Assembly (NCBI GenBank): GCA_916048095.2
Contig: OU696575.1
Location: 9,748,968-9,812,967, forward strand
Length of the DNA: 64,000 nt
From: Sacculina carcini
Taxonomy: Eukaryota; Arthropoda; Thecostraca; Sacculinidae
Reading direction: 5' to 3'
Shown here: in pieces, positions 29,846 through 39,480 of the stretch
How the letters are laid out: each line of letters opens with the position of its first letter
How positions within the stretch are numbered: the stretch's first letter is position 1
The notes under the pieces: generated by a model
Database searches by the model: none
Told to the model about the DNA's origin: nothing
Seen by the model: only the letters and a program-made list of their open reading frames with translations
Made by a program: the position numbers and the translations under genes

Positions 29846-29979
29846 ATTTTGGAGATATATAGGCCAGAAAAAAGTGCAGAATTATGTTGATGCCTTTAAA
29901 ATTCCATAATGATATCTAAATCATGAATGGTGGCCTCCTGAAATGCATGACTACATATGTAGTCATTGGGATAATATGG
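29846..29979 (-). mobile_element. piggyBac right terminal segment
   Basis: Holds the palindrome ATGACTACATATGTAGTCAT and ends ATAATATGGG next to TTAA. After removing G1 and one ATTTT copy, it joins to the sequence left of 25767. Confirms that G1 sits inside the piggyBac. Confidence 0.7.
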
Positions 29980-30233
29980 GTTAATTTGTTCCCAGTAGCA
30001 TTTTACCCGCCCGTCGTGCGGACAATTCATGTGTAAATATTGTGGACAATAAAGCCTTTCTATTCAGTATAGTATAGCATTAATTAAACTGTACGCAATA
30101 AAACCACACCATCCATGCTTGGAGCTAACAAGGTACATTCTTAATTGTGATTGGGCTTCAGTGAAATTAAATCAGTGTATATTCCTGTGTAATCGCAAGT
30201 GCGCATAATAGCTCTCAAATTGGCAATATGTCC

Positions 30234-30920
30234 TTTTGACTTTACACCGCCGTAACTTCCTTTGGGTACGCTTTGGAAAATTAGAAATTATACGTAATGT
30301 AGAAAACGAAATTTCTAGCACGATGGTATACTTTATTTTAATGTGTGACAAATAGTTACTGAGAAATAGGTAGACATTTTAATTAATTTTAGTCGCACGG
30401 TGTTCAAGTAAAATTTTGGACGTAGATTTGAATTTTTCATTTACACATTTTGAGTGCAATTTTTGGGTATGAATTTTTGGCCTATTTTTTAGAACATGGA
30501 ATTCTCTACACAGTGGTATAATTCGTATAGCTGTGCCATTGCTGGTTTATAACGAGTAGATAGCAGAATATTGACCAAAATATTCACGTTTTTCAGTGCT
30601 AATTTTGCCTTTTTGACTTTGTCATTTTGACTTCACACTGCCGTAACTTTTATTAATACACTGAAAGATTAAAATTTATCCGTGCTGTAGAAAACAAAAT
30701 TCCCAGCATGATGGTATAATTTATTCAGATGTGTCATAGTTAGTTGTTGAGAAATAGAGAAAAAGGTAAAGAAAATCGGACGCCCGGGCTTTAAATGAAA
30801 TTTTGAATGTAGATTTAAATTTTCTCATTTTTGCATGTTTTATATTTCATTTTTGGGTATAAATTGTAGTTTGTTGAGTAGAACAGAAAATGTTCTACAC
30901 AGTGGTATAATTTGTATAGT
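30234..30920. repeat. Tandem duplication of about 390 bp in the right arm of the hAT
   Basis: Two diverged units begin TTTTGACTTTACACCGCCG (30234) and TTTTGACTTCACACTGCCG (30625). They share blocks such as GTAGAAAACRAAATT, GATGGTATAMTTTATT and TCTACACAGTGGTATAAT. The region is AT-rich and noncoding. The divergence of the units implies an old duplication predating the nested insertions. Confidence 0.8.
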
Positions 30921-31089
30921 TGCAATCTATCTGGGCAATCTATGTATGGAGGCCTACCCTACTTGAGGCGGGGGCGAGCGAAGCAACCCTCACCAAAATT
31001 ATTCAAGCCTGGGTTATTTTATGAGGCCCCCTGAAAGGTGGAGGCCCCTGGGCAGGTGCCCTCTTTGCCCCCTTATAAATCCGGCCCTG

Positions 31090-31824
31090 CGTCTATGTCA
31101 ACAATGGCTACAGGTCCCCCTTTCCCAGAGGAAAGCATTAGCCGCTCATTGGCGGGAGTATCATAGCGGCCAAGCTACTCATTGTCGCCTGTTTTTCGTT
31201 GATAGAAGATTAAGACACTTCCAAGCCAACAAATTGGTTGGCTTGGAATCAGCGGTTCTGATTGGAGGGTGGATGTCACTTGGAATACAGGTCGTTAGAT
31301 GAAGGTTTTGAGAACTTCATAGATGGTGAAGTTGTTCATTGAAGCAATACAACCATCAGGTCTGTATTTCAGGTGCTGTGCCTGATTCGGCTAAGAATAT
31401 GGACGAATTCCTTGATGAAAAACTCCCGTGGATTTTCAGCTCATTCGCCGATTGACTCAGTTTCTTTTTGGTGAGCTTCTATTAGGTCTGATCTTCTGTT
31501 TTATGTTCATGACACATCAGAGATGCAATGGGAGTATTCGAAAATCTATCCGAAGGACTGACAAGTGCATTCATCAACAAATCGCATGAAGACCTTGCTG
31601 TTGAACGACTTCGCCTCCCAGATATTCAACCTGTTCTATCCGACACTTATGCTCAACTGCTTGCCAGCCAAGTAGTTGGCATGCCAACGATAATTTATGA
31701 TGGATTACAACTGTTATCTGATTTGTGGTGGCATGTGGCTTTAACATTGTCGTTCAAAATTGTCATATCAAGTCGCTTTCATCAGATGACTTAGGTCAGT
31801 GTCGCTAACTACATGCTCTCTCAT
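31090..31824 (+). other. Unassigned region right of the hAT, with exon-like open stretches
   Basis: A plus-strand frame at 31528-31794 (MGVFENLSEGLTSAFINKSH, then LAVERLRLPDIQPVLSDTY) and a shorter one near 31384-31447 (AVPDSAKNMDEFLDEKLPWI), preceded by ATTTCAG, have coding-like composition. They may be two exons of one host gene, with the stop after FSSFAD being intronic if a donor lies earlier. I recognise neither. A 12-bp-stem inverted repeat (TTCCAAGCCAAC...GTTGGCTTGGAA) sits at about 31220-31249. Confidence 0.35.
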
Positions 31825-33042
31825 TCATAGTTCAGACTCTTCTGGTGTTATGCTCTGGATGCGAGAGTGGTCTGGACTTGGAGAGACACAAGCCGTATCG
31901 TTTGTGTAGAGATTCTCCTGCTTGCTAAGCGATGCCGTATGATACATCTCCGCCAGACTGATCTTCTGGAGAGCATTGTTGTTCAGGCGAAGTGTGTGGT
32001 TATGCTCGCTCAATAGGTTGACCGTTGTCTGGAGAACGGCGATCTTTTTACTCTTCTGAGAGAGTACGTCCATCAGTCGACTCTGCATGCGATCATTCTC
32101 AGCCAACAACTTGGCGCACTTTTGTTTGGCCTGCTGAATTTCACTTCCGAGAGCATCAGTCAGACTTGAACTGTCACTTTTGTTAGCGATAACCTGAGCT
32201 TCAAGCTTGTGATTCAAGCTTTCATACTCGGATTGCCATCGGGCATTATCCGTCTGCAACTGGGAGTTTTTATTCTTGAGTACCGAGATGGTGTTCATTA
32301 ACGGTACGTAAATGGAATGGTATTTTTGTTTGTCTTGAATGCGCAAATTCTCCAGTGTCTTTTCCTGTTTCTCCTGCTCAATTTTCATCTGCTCAATTTG
32401 ACATTGCATCTCGGCAATCTGTCTGAAGCAGACACGCAGGTCACATCTGGCATTCTTCTTGGCCACAAACAGTTGGAGTTTGTCGTTTTCAAGTTGGGCC
32501 ACATTGTCGAGCAAAGATTGAGTTGTTGTAGACTTTTCACTTAAGTCTGTCTGAACTTCAACGTCTCTATGGCATTTCTGCTGGTTACAGTCCACTTTTT
32601 CTTTCTGGAAACGACTGGTTTGAACTGTCTCACAGAGCGGACCAGACTGAGTCGCAGCATCAATCTTATTGCGGATTGGCTTGCTTTTCTTGCATTTCCT
32701 CGGGGCTGCCTTGCCGACTCGACCAGCACTGTTGGTCACATTCATATTCACCGATTTGACGTCGTCAAGCTGTCGTACTACATACTGAAGCTTACTAGTG
32801 AGAAGTGCATTGTTGCGCTGCATGGAAACAACCCTGGATTGTAGATGGTTGTTCATTTCTTCCATGTCTTTCTGCTGGATTTTTGTCTGTCTGTAGTCAT
32901 CGAGAAGAAAGTCAATATCGCTCCTCAGCAGCAGGCTCTCCTCGTTGAGATGGGCTATGGTCGTCTCGGACAAAGCTGCCATCTCTCTGAGTTTGAAGAT
33001 CACCTCTCTCAGGGTTTGGTTCTCCTTTCTAAGCTTGTTCAT
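31825..33042 (-). CDS. Coiled-coil protein of unknown function
   Basis: 405 aa in a single exon from ATG (MNKLRKENQTLREVIFKLRE) to a stop. It is rich in Leu/Glu/Gln/Lys heptads: residues 1-90 and about 180-345 read as coiled coil (MEEMNNHLQSRVVSMQRNNA; QLQTDNARWQSEYESLNHKL). Between them is a basic linker (APRKCKKSKPIRNK) and a Thr/Gln-rich VEVQTDLSEKSTTTQ motif. The C-terminus is Ser/Pro-rich. There is no signal peptide or membrane segment, and no transposon-type domain. It could be a host centrosomal, ciliary or cytoskeletal protein, or an intronless retrocopy; I see no poly(A) tail. Function not assigned. Confidence 0.65.
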   Translation of the reverse strand: MNKLRKENQTLREVIFKLREMAALSETTIAHLNEESLLLRSDIDFLLDDYRQTKIQQKDMEEMNNHLQSRVVSMQRNNALLTSKLQYVVRQLDDVKSVNMNVTNSAGRVGKAAPRKCKKSKPIRNKIDAATQSGPLCETVQTSRFQKEKVDCNQQKCHRDVEVQTDLSEKSTTTQSLLDNVAQLENDKLQLFVAKKNARCDLRVCFRQIAEMQCQIEQMKIEQEKQEKTLENLRIQDKQKYHSIYVPLMNTISVLKNKNSQLQTDNARWQSEYESLNHKLEAQVIANKSDSSSLTDALGSEIQQAKQKCAKLLAENDRMQSRLMDVLSQKSKKIAVLQTTVNLLSEHNHTLRLNNNALQKISLAEMYHTASLSKQENLYTNDTACVSPSPDHSRIQSITPEESEL

Positions 33043-33968
33043 TTTTTCTTGTCACTTCGTTGTCAGATCAGACTCTACGAAACACTTTCTATAGCGTATT
33101 GTACTGAAGATGTTGACGTTGTCCTCACTCTACGAGTTTGAAGTTTCCAGAAGTTTGGAATATCGCTTGATCAGCTAGCACTGTAGCAAGTGTAGTCATT
33201 TCGACTCCAGTGGAAAGAATTTAATTTCCTTCACATGAAAATACGAAAATCATTATTGTTTTTAAAAAAAATCCTGCTTATTTTTCCACACCACTCCAGC
33301 TGAGCGAATTCTAAATTAAATTAAACAAAACCCTATTATTCTCACTGTAAAACGTGATTAATTTCTCAGCGAGCTTCTTAATGAACTTCACTCAAACATT
33401 TTAGCCACTAAGAACGAACCTCTGTGCGTAGACAAATGACACTCAGGCAGAGGCATACATATGCAAGTGTGTGCAATAGTGTTTATGTGTATGTGTGTAA
33501 GTGTGTGGGGTAATGTCATGGTTACGGGGAATGCTTCCTCCGTCGAACTGGCTTCAGCTTAGCATGACGTCTATGTAAAGGTGAATATATGTTTGTTTGC
33601 TTGCGCATGGGCGGAAGCAGACATACGTCGAAAGACACACTCACTGACAGAGACACACACACACACACACACACACTGACTGAGCGATCTGGAGAGCCGC
33701 GAGAAGCCACTTGGCTCCGACAGCGCATCGGCCTGGCCGTTGTCCGTGGCAGTGTGGCTGCTGTGTGTATGTGGATTGTTTGTGCGTGTTGGTATCAGTA
33801 TGTGTTGAAAACAGCGTACACACACAAAAAAATACACACACTCACTCTTAATGGTGACTCAGACACAGATTCCCAGACACATAGAGACATTGATTCTCAA
33901 ACCTATATACACACACACACAGTATAATTCATGAAATTAGTATCAATCAATAAATCAATATATTTGTT
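33043..33968. other. Region between the coiled-coil gene and the second hAT; simple repeats
   Basis: No gene is supported. It contains TG-rich sequence near 33470-33510, an (AC)n run at about 33654-33678 and AC-rich stretches to 33920. Apparent ORFs here are translations of dinucleotide repeats. The segment 33043-33200 is the 5' flank of the coiled-coil gene; I can place no promoter element. Confidence 0.6.
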
Positions 33969-35952
33969 ATAGCTAGGGCTGTCAAAAAATTATCCTAAAA
34001 ATCAGAAAAAGTCACTTTATTTTCGATATAAATTAACCTAAAAATAACCTATGCGTTTCAATGTTATTATTACTTTTGTATCACTTTATCACATGTTTGT
34101 CACGCTCGCCTTTGCTGATTAGTATGCTATATGGAATACACGGTTTGTTTGTTGTTTGTATGTGAACATAAAAAGTAACCTAATAACTAGGTCTATAAAA
34201 AAGTAACCTAAAAATAGAAAAAAGTAACCTCATTTTCAGGAAAAAGTAACCTGAAAATATCCTTGTGCTCCTTCGCAAAGGATAAATTCTTGTTAATGCC
34301 CACAGAGCTATTTTTCTCCTCTTAGGTTTTGGTGACATTTCTACAACAAAACGCCAAAAAGCACCCCAATACAGGCGAAAAACAATTGGAACAATTCAGC
34401 GATGTAGAATACAATTAACAATTGCAATACGGTTATGCGGCACAGAACACAACACAGCACAAAATTAGCAATGCATAACACTGTTGAACATTATATTTCA
34501 AACTTGGCTGGTTGATTTGTGTGAAGAAAAATTGTAGTACTTGCTCATATATTTTTTCACATTGGAGGGTGAAAAAATCCTGTCTTTGGCAAGCACTTTG
34601 TTCAGAATCGAGAAGGCCCTCTCGACAGCTGCTGATGTTGGCTGCCATTTTTGTAGTAAATCGTACGTAGCAGGTGATACTTGATTGTTGTTCATGCTGA
34701 CAATTCCCAACAAGTCGTTGCTCTCAAGGCGTTTCATTATGTAGCTGGAAATTTGACACGGGTTCTTGCCGAGGTTCAATTCAGTTAATTCTCTGACAGC
34801 CTCTTCAATTGTGTAATGGGATGACTCTAGCTGTTTCACTAGCTCGGCAATGCATGCATAGTTTCTCTTCAGCGCCAAGAGATCCGCCGCCAAATTTGTG
34901 CTCTCCACACTCTCTTTCGCTCGCTGAACTATGATTCCGTCGTCGTCATAGCTTTCGACAATGTGCCGAACCGTCGGTAGATGCTCGGCATAGTAAAACG
35001 CTGCTTCCAGCCAACTTGCCCATCGCGTCACGATTGTCTGTGGAGTCCGAATCCCCTATTTCGGCAAACATTTTTCTTCTATGTTTCTTTTTCACCGTTG
35101 ACGCTTTTACCTGAGCAATAAGATTGTCCACTTCTCTGTAAAAACCTCTAACTTTCATTGCACAGTTGTGAAGGAGATGTGCAACGTAAGTGACATGAGA
35201 CAATGTTGGATACAATTGTTTCATGTCTGCGCTGCACAAACCATGTAACGAGCCGCGTCAGACACGGGTAGACAAAAATCCTGTCGAGCAACTCCCAGGT
35301 CCTTAACATCATCATCAACAATGTGTATGATGAGCTGTCCATTCGCCGCACTCTCAACGTTCTCGTACCTCCACAAATATGCATTGCTTGGATCCTCGAT
35401 CGATCCAACCAGAACATTAAAAAACTTCGTTCCAGAAACATCGCTCTCGTCCACCATTCGGAAACTTTTCTTTTTATCCAATTTTCTTCTCACTGGGTCA
35501 AACTCGTCCTGTGCCATCTTATTCACGATATTTCTGCACGAGGTTGCAGATGGTACATTCTTTCCAGCATCTTGGAAAAGCTTCCTGATACTGGGATGCG
35601 ACAGCTTGTGCAAAGGAATATTTGCCTCAAGAAAGGCATTCACCAGCTTTTCCGGGAAGTCGCTGTATTCTTCCTGAATCAACACCTGTTTTGATGTGCT
35701 GCGGAGCGCACTCGGCAATAACCTTTGATGTTTGCCGGTGGCACGATGTTTTTCCACATAGTGACGTTTCTCATGTTTAACAGTTGTATGAAAAAGCATG
35801 TAGACTAGTTCATTCTTGACAGAAATAGCAAACTCTTTGCCAAATTCGGCTACGATAGAACGCATTTTAGATGTGCTACTTTTTGCGATTTTAGGCATAT
35901 CGGTTGATAAATTGATCCACAAAGTTGGACTAACAACGTGATAGCAACTCAC
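33969..35952 (-). mobile_element. Second hAT transposon, decayed
   Basis: A possible 3' terminus begins TAGGGCTGTCAAAAA at 33967. It is followed by repeats of AAAAAGTAACCT between about 33995 and 34255, plausible subterminal transposase-binding repeats. The transposase reads on the minus strand. I find no matching inverted end on the right side up to 36200, so the 5' end is missing or too diverged. Confidence 0.65.
34498..35898 (-). pseudogene. hAT transposase (BED-like N-terminus, DUF659-type core, dimerisation domain)
   Basis: Starts MPKIAKSSTSKMRSIVAEFG. A BED-like remnant (KHEKRHYVEKHRATGKH) is followed by SATSCRNIVNKM and GTKFFNVLVGSIEDPSNAYL, typical of hATs annotated with DUF659. After a frameshift near 35225 comes MKQLYPTLSHVTYVAHLLHN (the LYPNLxHxTCLAH block). 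After another near 35040 comes VTRWASWLEAAFYYAEHL, then the C-terminal SAAVERAFSILNKVLAKDR dimerisation block. Two frameshifts inactivate it. This hAT lineage differs from the one at 15911-31089. Confidence 0.82.
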
Positions 35953-36850
35953 AAGCGCTTCAACAAGACTATCGATTTTATGAGCTGCACAATTATTTCA
36001 TATGAGTGTGAGGTACCTCTGTCGAGGTGTCACGTGATTCAGCTTGTTTCTTTGCGCCAATATGTATGTCTGTGTGTGCGTGAACATGGTACGTGTGAGT
36101 GTCCACGTCTATAAGAATAATTTGCTGACTGTATTATTATATGGGGGCACTGATTCGTCTCTTGAGCTCAACCGTTGGAAAATGACACTGTCTCACGCTC
36201 CAAACATCACATGATATTTCCTGTCTCGTGCGTATTGACAAATGTTACTGTGCAGTATCGAGTATAAAAGAGTTCAGACGTTGTACTATCCCACGCTACA
36301 AACATGTATTCCGGCTCATTTGAATTTCTTAATATGAAGAGACGCAATCCAGCGTATCCAAAAGCATATACATTAGCCAATACCACGGAATACAATATAA
36401 TAGCAATAGTAAACAAGTTGGCAATAGATAGCAAGCAAATGTAAGCTTAGTAAGCAATATACATGCGTAAGCAAGCAAATGTAAAATTTTATCAGGATCA
36501 CCACCAGCTACATCTATACTATATTTCTGATATCATATTCATCATTGTTTTTGTAAGCTGCTATAAGCTTCCGTCTAAACATTTTCATATTTGTAGATTT
36601 TTACATTTGCAAGTTAATTTTATTCCAAATCCTCACTCCAATTATACTTATATCCTCACTCCATTGTATCCTCACTAAATTGTATGATTCGTGGTCGAGG
36701 AAAAAACCGCTGGACTGTATGAGGATGTGTAGGATATACCAGTAAGGCGCCGTGTTCGGCGATGAACGAGCGAGCGCGAAGCTATCATATATAATCAAAC
36801 TTTGTCGTAAATGCATTTGTCTGCGTGCATGGGCAAAGTTTTCTGCTAAA
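35953..36850. other. AT-rich intergenic sequence
   Basis: I see no supported gene. Short repeats such as GCAAGCAAATGTAA (near 36432 and 36472) and ATCCTCACTCCA (near 36630 and 36652) occur. The last ~80 bp grade into the first, incomplete unit of the 175-bp array. Confidence 0.5.
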
Positions 36851-37520
36851 TTATAAGAGGTCATATGGCACGTGCCACGTGCCACACTGGGCACTGACAT
36901 GATTCGGCATGGCCTCATTCGCGGCAGGAAGGATTGGGCTACCCAACAAAAAAAACGCATGTTAATCAGACTTATGGTTCCAGAGATATAAGCCTCTGAA
37001 AAACGGGTAAAAAGTGTTTTTCGAAAAAATAGGAGGGCATTTGGGACGTGCCACGTGCTACAGTGGACACTGACACGATTTGGCTTAGCCTTATCCGCGG
37101 CAATAAGGATGAGGCTACCCAACAAAAGAATGCATGTTAATCGGACTTATGGTTCCAGAGATATAAGCCTCTGAAAAACCGGTAAAAAGTGTTTTTCGAA
37201 AAAGTAGGAGGGCATTTGGGACGTGCCACGTGCCACAGTGGGCACTGACACGATTTGGCTTAGTCTTATCCGCGGCAAGAAGGATGAGGCTACCCAACAA
37301 AAAAAATGCATGTTAATCGGACTTATGGTTCCAGAGATATAAGCCTCTGAAAAACCGGTAAAAAGTGTTTTTCCAAAAAGTAGGAGGGCATTTGGGACGT
37401 GCCACAGTGGGCACTGACATGATTCGGCTTAGTCTCGTCCGCGGCAAGACGAATGAGGCTACCCAACAAAAAAAAACCATGTTAATCGAACTTACGGTTC
37501 CAGAAATATAAGCCTCTGAA
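36851..37520 (+). repeat. Tandem array of a ~175-bp satellite-like unit (about four copies)
   Basis: The block GTTCCAGAGATATAAGCC recurs at 36977, 37152 and 37328, and with one change at 37497, giving periods of 175, 176 and 169 bp. Each unit also contains GGAGGGCATTTGGGACGTGCC, a CACGTGCCAC motif and GAGGCTACCCAACAAAA. The units have single-base differences and small indels, so the array has started to diverge. ORFs that repeat the phrase LILIAADKAKPNRVS are translations of the array, not genes. Confidence 0.9.
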
Positions 37521-37563
37521 AAGCGTGACCACGGCCGGCGGGCCGCTCATACTCATTTTTCTA

Positions 37564-37800
37564 TTAACACCAAGTATGAACTTGCTCGCTTCGCTCGCTC
37601 GAAATAACGAATCGTCTTTGTAGTTGAGGTGGAAGACTATTGTTAAAGGCTCTATACATATAAGGTGATGTGTTGATAATGATATATGATGATGATTGAA
37701 CCATTTTTTCGAAGGGCAGTATATTATACAGCTCAAATGGTTTTGATGACGTCAAGCTCTTTGTTTGCTTATGATTCTTACAAGGTGTTTTGAAGAACAA
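37564..37800 (-). pseudogene. Non-LTR RT C-terminal fragment
   Basis: The minus strand reads SSKPFELYNILPFEKMVQSS, then YMYRAFNNSLPPQLQRRF. The pattern (hydrophobic block, Tyr/Met, then LPxxL) resembles the end of CR1/RTE-type RTs. Short and isolated; family not determined. Confidence 0.45.
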
Positions 37801-37930
37801 TTTCCTTTCTTAGCCTAGATGATTATATCGAGCCCCAAGCTTCACTGCAAAAATTGTGATGGGGTTTATTATTATTATTATTATTATTGGCTTTGGCTTA
37901 TTATTGGCTTTGGCTAAACTGTTATAATAC

Positions 37931-38085
37931 CAACAACAACAACAGGGTGTCTAGCCACCCTCCTCACTGGTGGGAACCAGTGGGGAAGCCGGTTTAGTCG
38001 CCGACCACTTGACTATGAGACTGGTCGTACTGGGCTACACAGTACCAGTAGCAGGAATTCTCCTGACCAGACAATTTACCAGACC
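37931..38085 (-). mobile_element. Fragment of the Nimb-type LINE 5' UTR
   Basis: The reverse complement follows 18840-18985 block by block: GTCTGGTCAGG, CCTGCTAC, GGTCGGCGACTAA, CCAGTGAGGAGGGTGGC and AGACACCC. It has roughly a quarter of its positions changed and small gaps. A second, older copy of the family, cut at both ends. Confidence 0.75.
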
Positions 38086-38114
38086 GAATGAGTCAACCAG
38101 CCAAACACAGAAAT

Positions 38115-38507
38115 TCACAATGAGGAAACAGTTTGAGGATAACGGAAACAGATTACAGGGCAGGCTAGATCAAGCAGATTCAAGTAGGTGTTTCTGCAAG
38201 GCGACATAGAAAGACTTGATAGACGTTTTTTCAATGATGTGTGAGGGAAGCGAGGAGCATAAAATGTAAAAGATTTGGACGACCAGGGAGATAAATTGAT
38301 AGCGGGAGGACTAACTAAAGGTTTACGATGACGACTATCAGAGCGAACGCTGGGTATGAAAAGAGAACGAAGATACAATGGTGAAGATGGAGAATGAATC
38401 AATTTGAATGTCAAACAGCAAATTTTGAATCGAATCCGTGAAAGAGCAGGAAGCCAGCCAAGCTGCCGGAGGTGGGATGATGTAGAAATTTTAGGAGGAA
38501 GTCGCAA
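38115..38507 (-). pseudogene. L2-like LINE RT C-terminal fragment
   Basis: The minus strand reads RLPPKISTSSHLRQLGWLPA, then RFKICCLTFKLIHSPSSPLY and KPLVSPPAINLSPWSSKSFT. It aligns with the C-terminus of the L2-like RT at 56308-57594 (LPPRTPTSVHIRQLGWLLVP; LVSPPALHESNWSAKSFYF). Same family, much shorter, diverged. Confidence 0.8.
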
Positions 38508-38549
38508 TACCGGCAGATTCTCCTATAATATAGGAGAATCTGCCGGTAT
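38507..38549. repeat. Perfect inverted repeat, 20-bp arms, 3-bp loop
   Basis: Arm ATACCGGCAGATTCTCCTAT, spacer AAT, then its exact reverse complement. It begins just past the end of the L2-like RT fragment. A partial third copy of CTGCCGGTAT follows at 38550. Confidence 0.92.
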
Positions 38550-38566
38550 CTGCCGGTATGCCGGAT

Positions 38567-38605
38567 AATTAAGGCATTATATAGGACCTATATAATGCCT
38601 TAATT
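38567..38605. repeat. Perfect inverted repeat, 19-bp arms, 1-bp loop
   Basis: Arm AATTAAGGCATTATATAGG, spacer A, then its exact reverse complement. It lies 17 bp from the preceding palindrome, with no sequence similarity between the two. Confidence 0.92.
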
Positions 38606-38781
38606 TTTATATCACACTCGATTTTGGTAGAAATATAATTATTTGTACCTTCGTACATTCCTTTCGTATCGTAATTTTGCATAAATGTATATTGTACTGT
38701 GCCTCACCGTACCCAAGATCTGTGGCATATTGTGTTTGGCACCATATGCACACCAATAATATACAAATTTGCATCGCCGGC

Positions 38782-39008
38782 AGGAGTTGAACCGGGTGCG
38801 TTGTGCGGCGCTGTCGTTGGCCTTCTACGCTGCACTGGACGCCGTCGCCGACGTTCTCGACCGCGAGTGTCAGCTGTTGCCGGCCAATGCGCATCCTGAT
38901 TGTGCGCTGCAATTGTCGCACGCCGCCAGCGCATTGCGCATGCGTGAACATCGCACGCTGACCAACGCCATTCAGCCGATGTGGACGCGCTTTCAAATGG
39001 ACACGTGA
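38782..39008 (+). CDS. Candidate terminal exon of an unidentified gene
   Basis: After a good acceptor (GCATCGCCGGCAG at 38769-38781) the frame reads ELNRVRCAALSLAFYAALDA, then ECQLLPANAHPDCALQLSHA and TLTNAIQPMWTRFQMDT-stop. The GC-rich third positions contrast with the AT-rich surroundings, as expected of coding sequence. Upstream exons are not recognisable. I cannot name the family. No transposon signature. Confidence 0.4.
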
Positions 39009-39361
39009 TTACGTTTACAAGTATTGCATGCAAGTATTACGTTTACAATGCGGTGCAAGTGCTGGTGAAATTATAGTAGTATGGTGTGGTATTTTGCTTT
39101 TGTTTCTTGTGGTGCCATCTTTACTTCATGTGTTGGCAGGTAGGTGTTTCTTAGCAACGTGGAATCAGCTCATTGGGTCTATGAATTGATATTATTCCCT
39201 GTTGGTTTATTTCCATGCTTGTTTCGATTTCTGCTAGTTTGCGGAAGTTTCTCGCTTTGTACCTCTTGCTTTTTTTCCATTTTTGTTTTAGGCTGTTTAT
39301 TGTTTTTTTTCATCGTTTTTCATTTATTGTGTGCGGTGCCCTTTTATTATCATTATTATTA

Positions 39362-39480
39362 TTAATTGCGGGCGAATCCAGTAGTGGGAAAGATTATGAA
39401 CACTATGACCACCTTGCGGTTGCCGGAAGCGTTCAATGGATGTGGAGCGAAAAAACTTCGAATAGGTAAGGTTTTAGTCG
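39362..39480 (-). repeat. Short interspersed repeat with (TAA)n-type tail, copy 1
   Basis: Shares the GGCGAATCCAGTAG, CACTATGACCACCTTGCGGT and GCCGGAAGCG blocks with copies at 40141 and 43967. An (ATT)n run at its left edge would be a (TAA)n tail on the minus strand, as in I-type LINEs or SINEs that depend on them. The stretches 39009-39361 and 39481-40140 are AT-rich without a supported gene. Confidence 0.7.

Larger units (their letters stand above)
16656..29979 (-). mobile_element. piggyBac transposon (about 2.9 kb of its own) carrying a LINE and an LTR element
   Basis: Both ends abut TTAA (16652-16655 and 29980-29983), the piggyBac target. The terminal 13-mers are CCCAAATAAACCC and, inverted at the right, CCCATATTATCCC (10 of 13 match). 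A perfect 20-bp palindrome ATGACTACATATGTAGTCAT lies next to the right end (about 29950) and recurs subterminally at the left (about 16790) and near 25490. The transposase occupies 17010-18734. The remaining own sequence is 16656-17009, 18735-18773, 25150-25766 and 29846-29979. Confidence 0.75.
15911..31089 (-). mobile_element. hAT DNA transposon (outermost of a nested stack), both ends present
   Basis: The left end starts CAGTGGCGGACTTAGCC and the right end, inverted, CAGGGCCGGATTTATAAGG. Both are of the hAT type and both lead into C/G-rich subterminal sequence (GGCGCCCCC near 15960; GGCCCC near 31045). Only about 1.8 kb belongs to the hAT itself: 15911-16651 and 29984-31089. The rest is a piggyBac with its own passengers. 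The flanking 8-mers do not match (ACTGTTAT and CGTCTATG), so the ends are supported by sequence type and the transposase remnant but not by a target duplication. Confidence 0.7.

Noticed and set aside
15883..31102. GCGTYTATGTCAAC near both hAT ends as a target-site duplication
   Set aside because: The left copy ends 14 bp before the hAT terminus while the right copy abuts it, and 14 bp is too long for the usual 8-bp hAT duplication. The adjacent 8-mers do not match.
33571..33927. Overlapping ORFs on both strands near 33.7 kb
   Set aside because: Composed mainly of CVCVCV and THTHTH strings from (AC)n; no domain.
36601..37300. Repeated ORF phrase LILIAADKAKPNRVS
   Set aside because: It is the translation of the 175-bp tandem array and changes frame between units.
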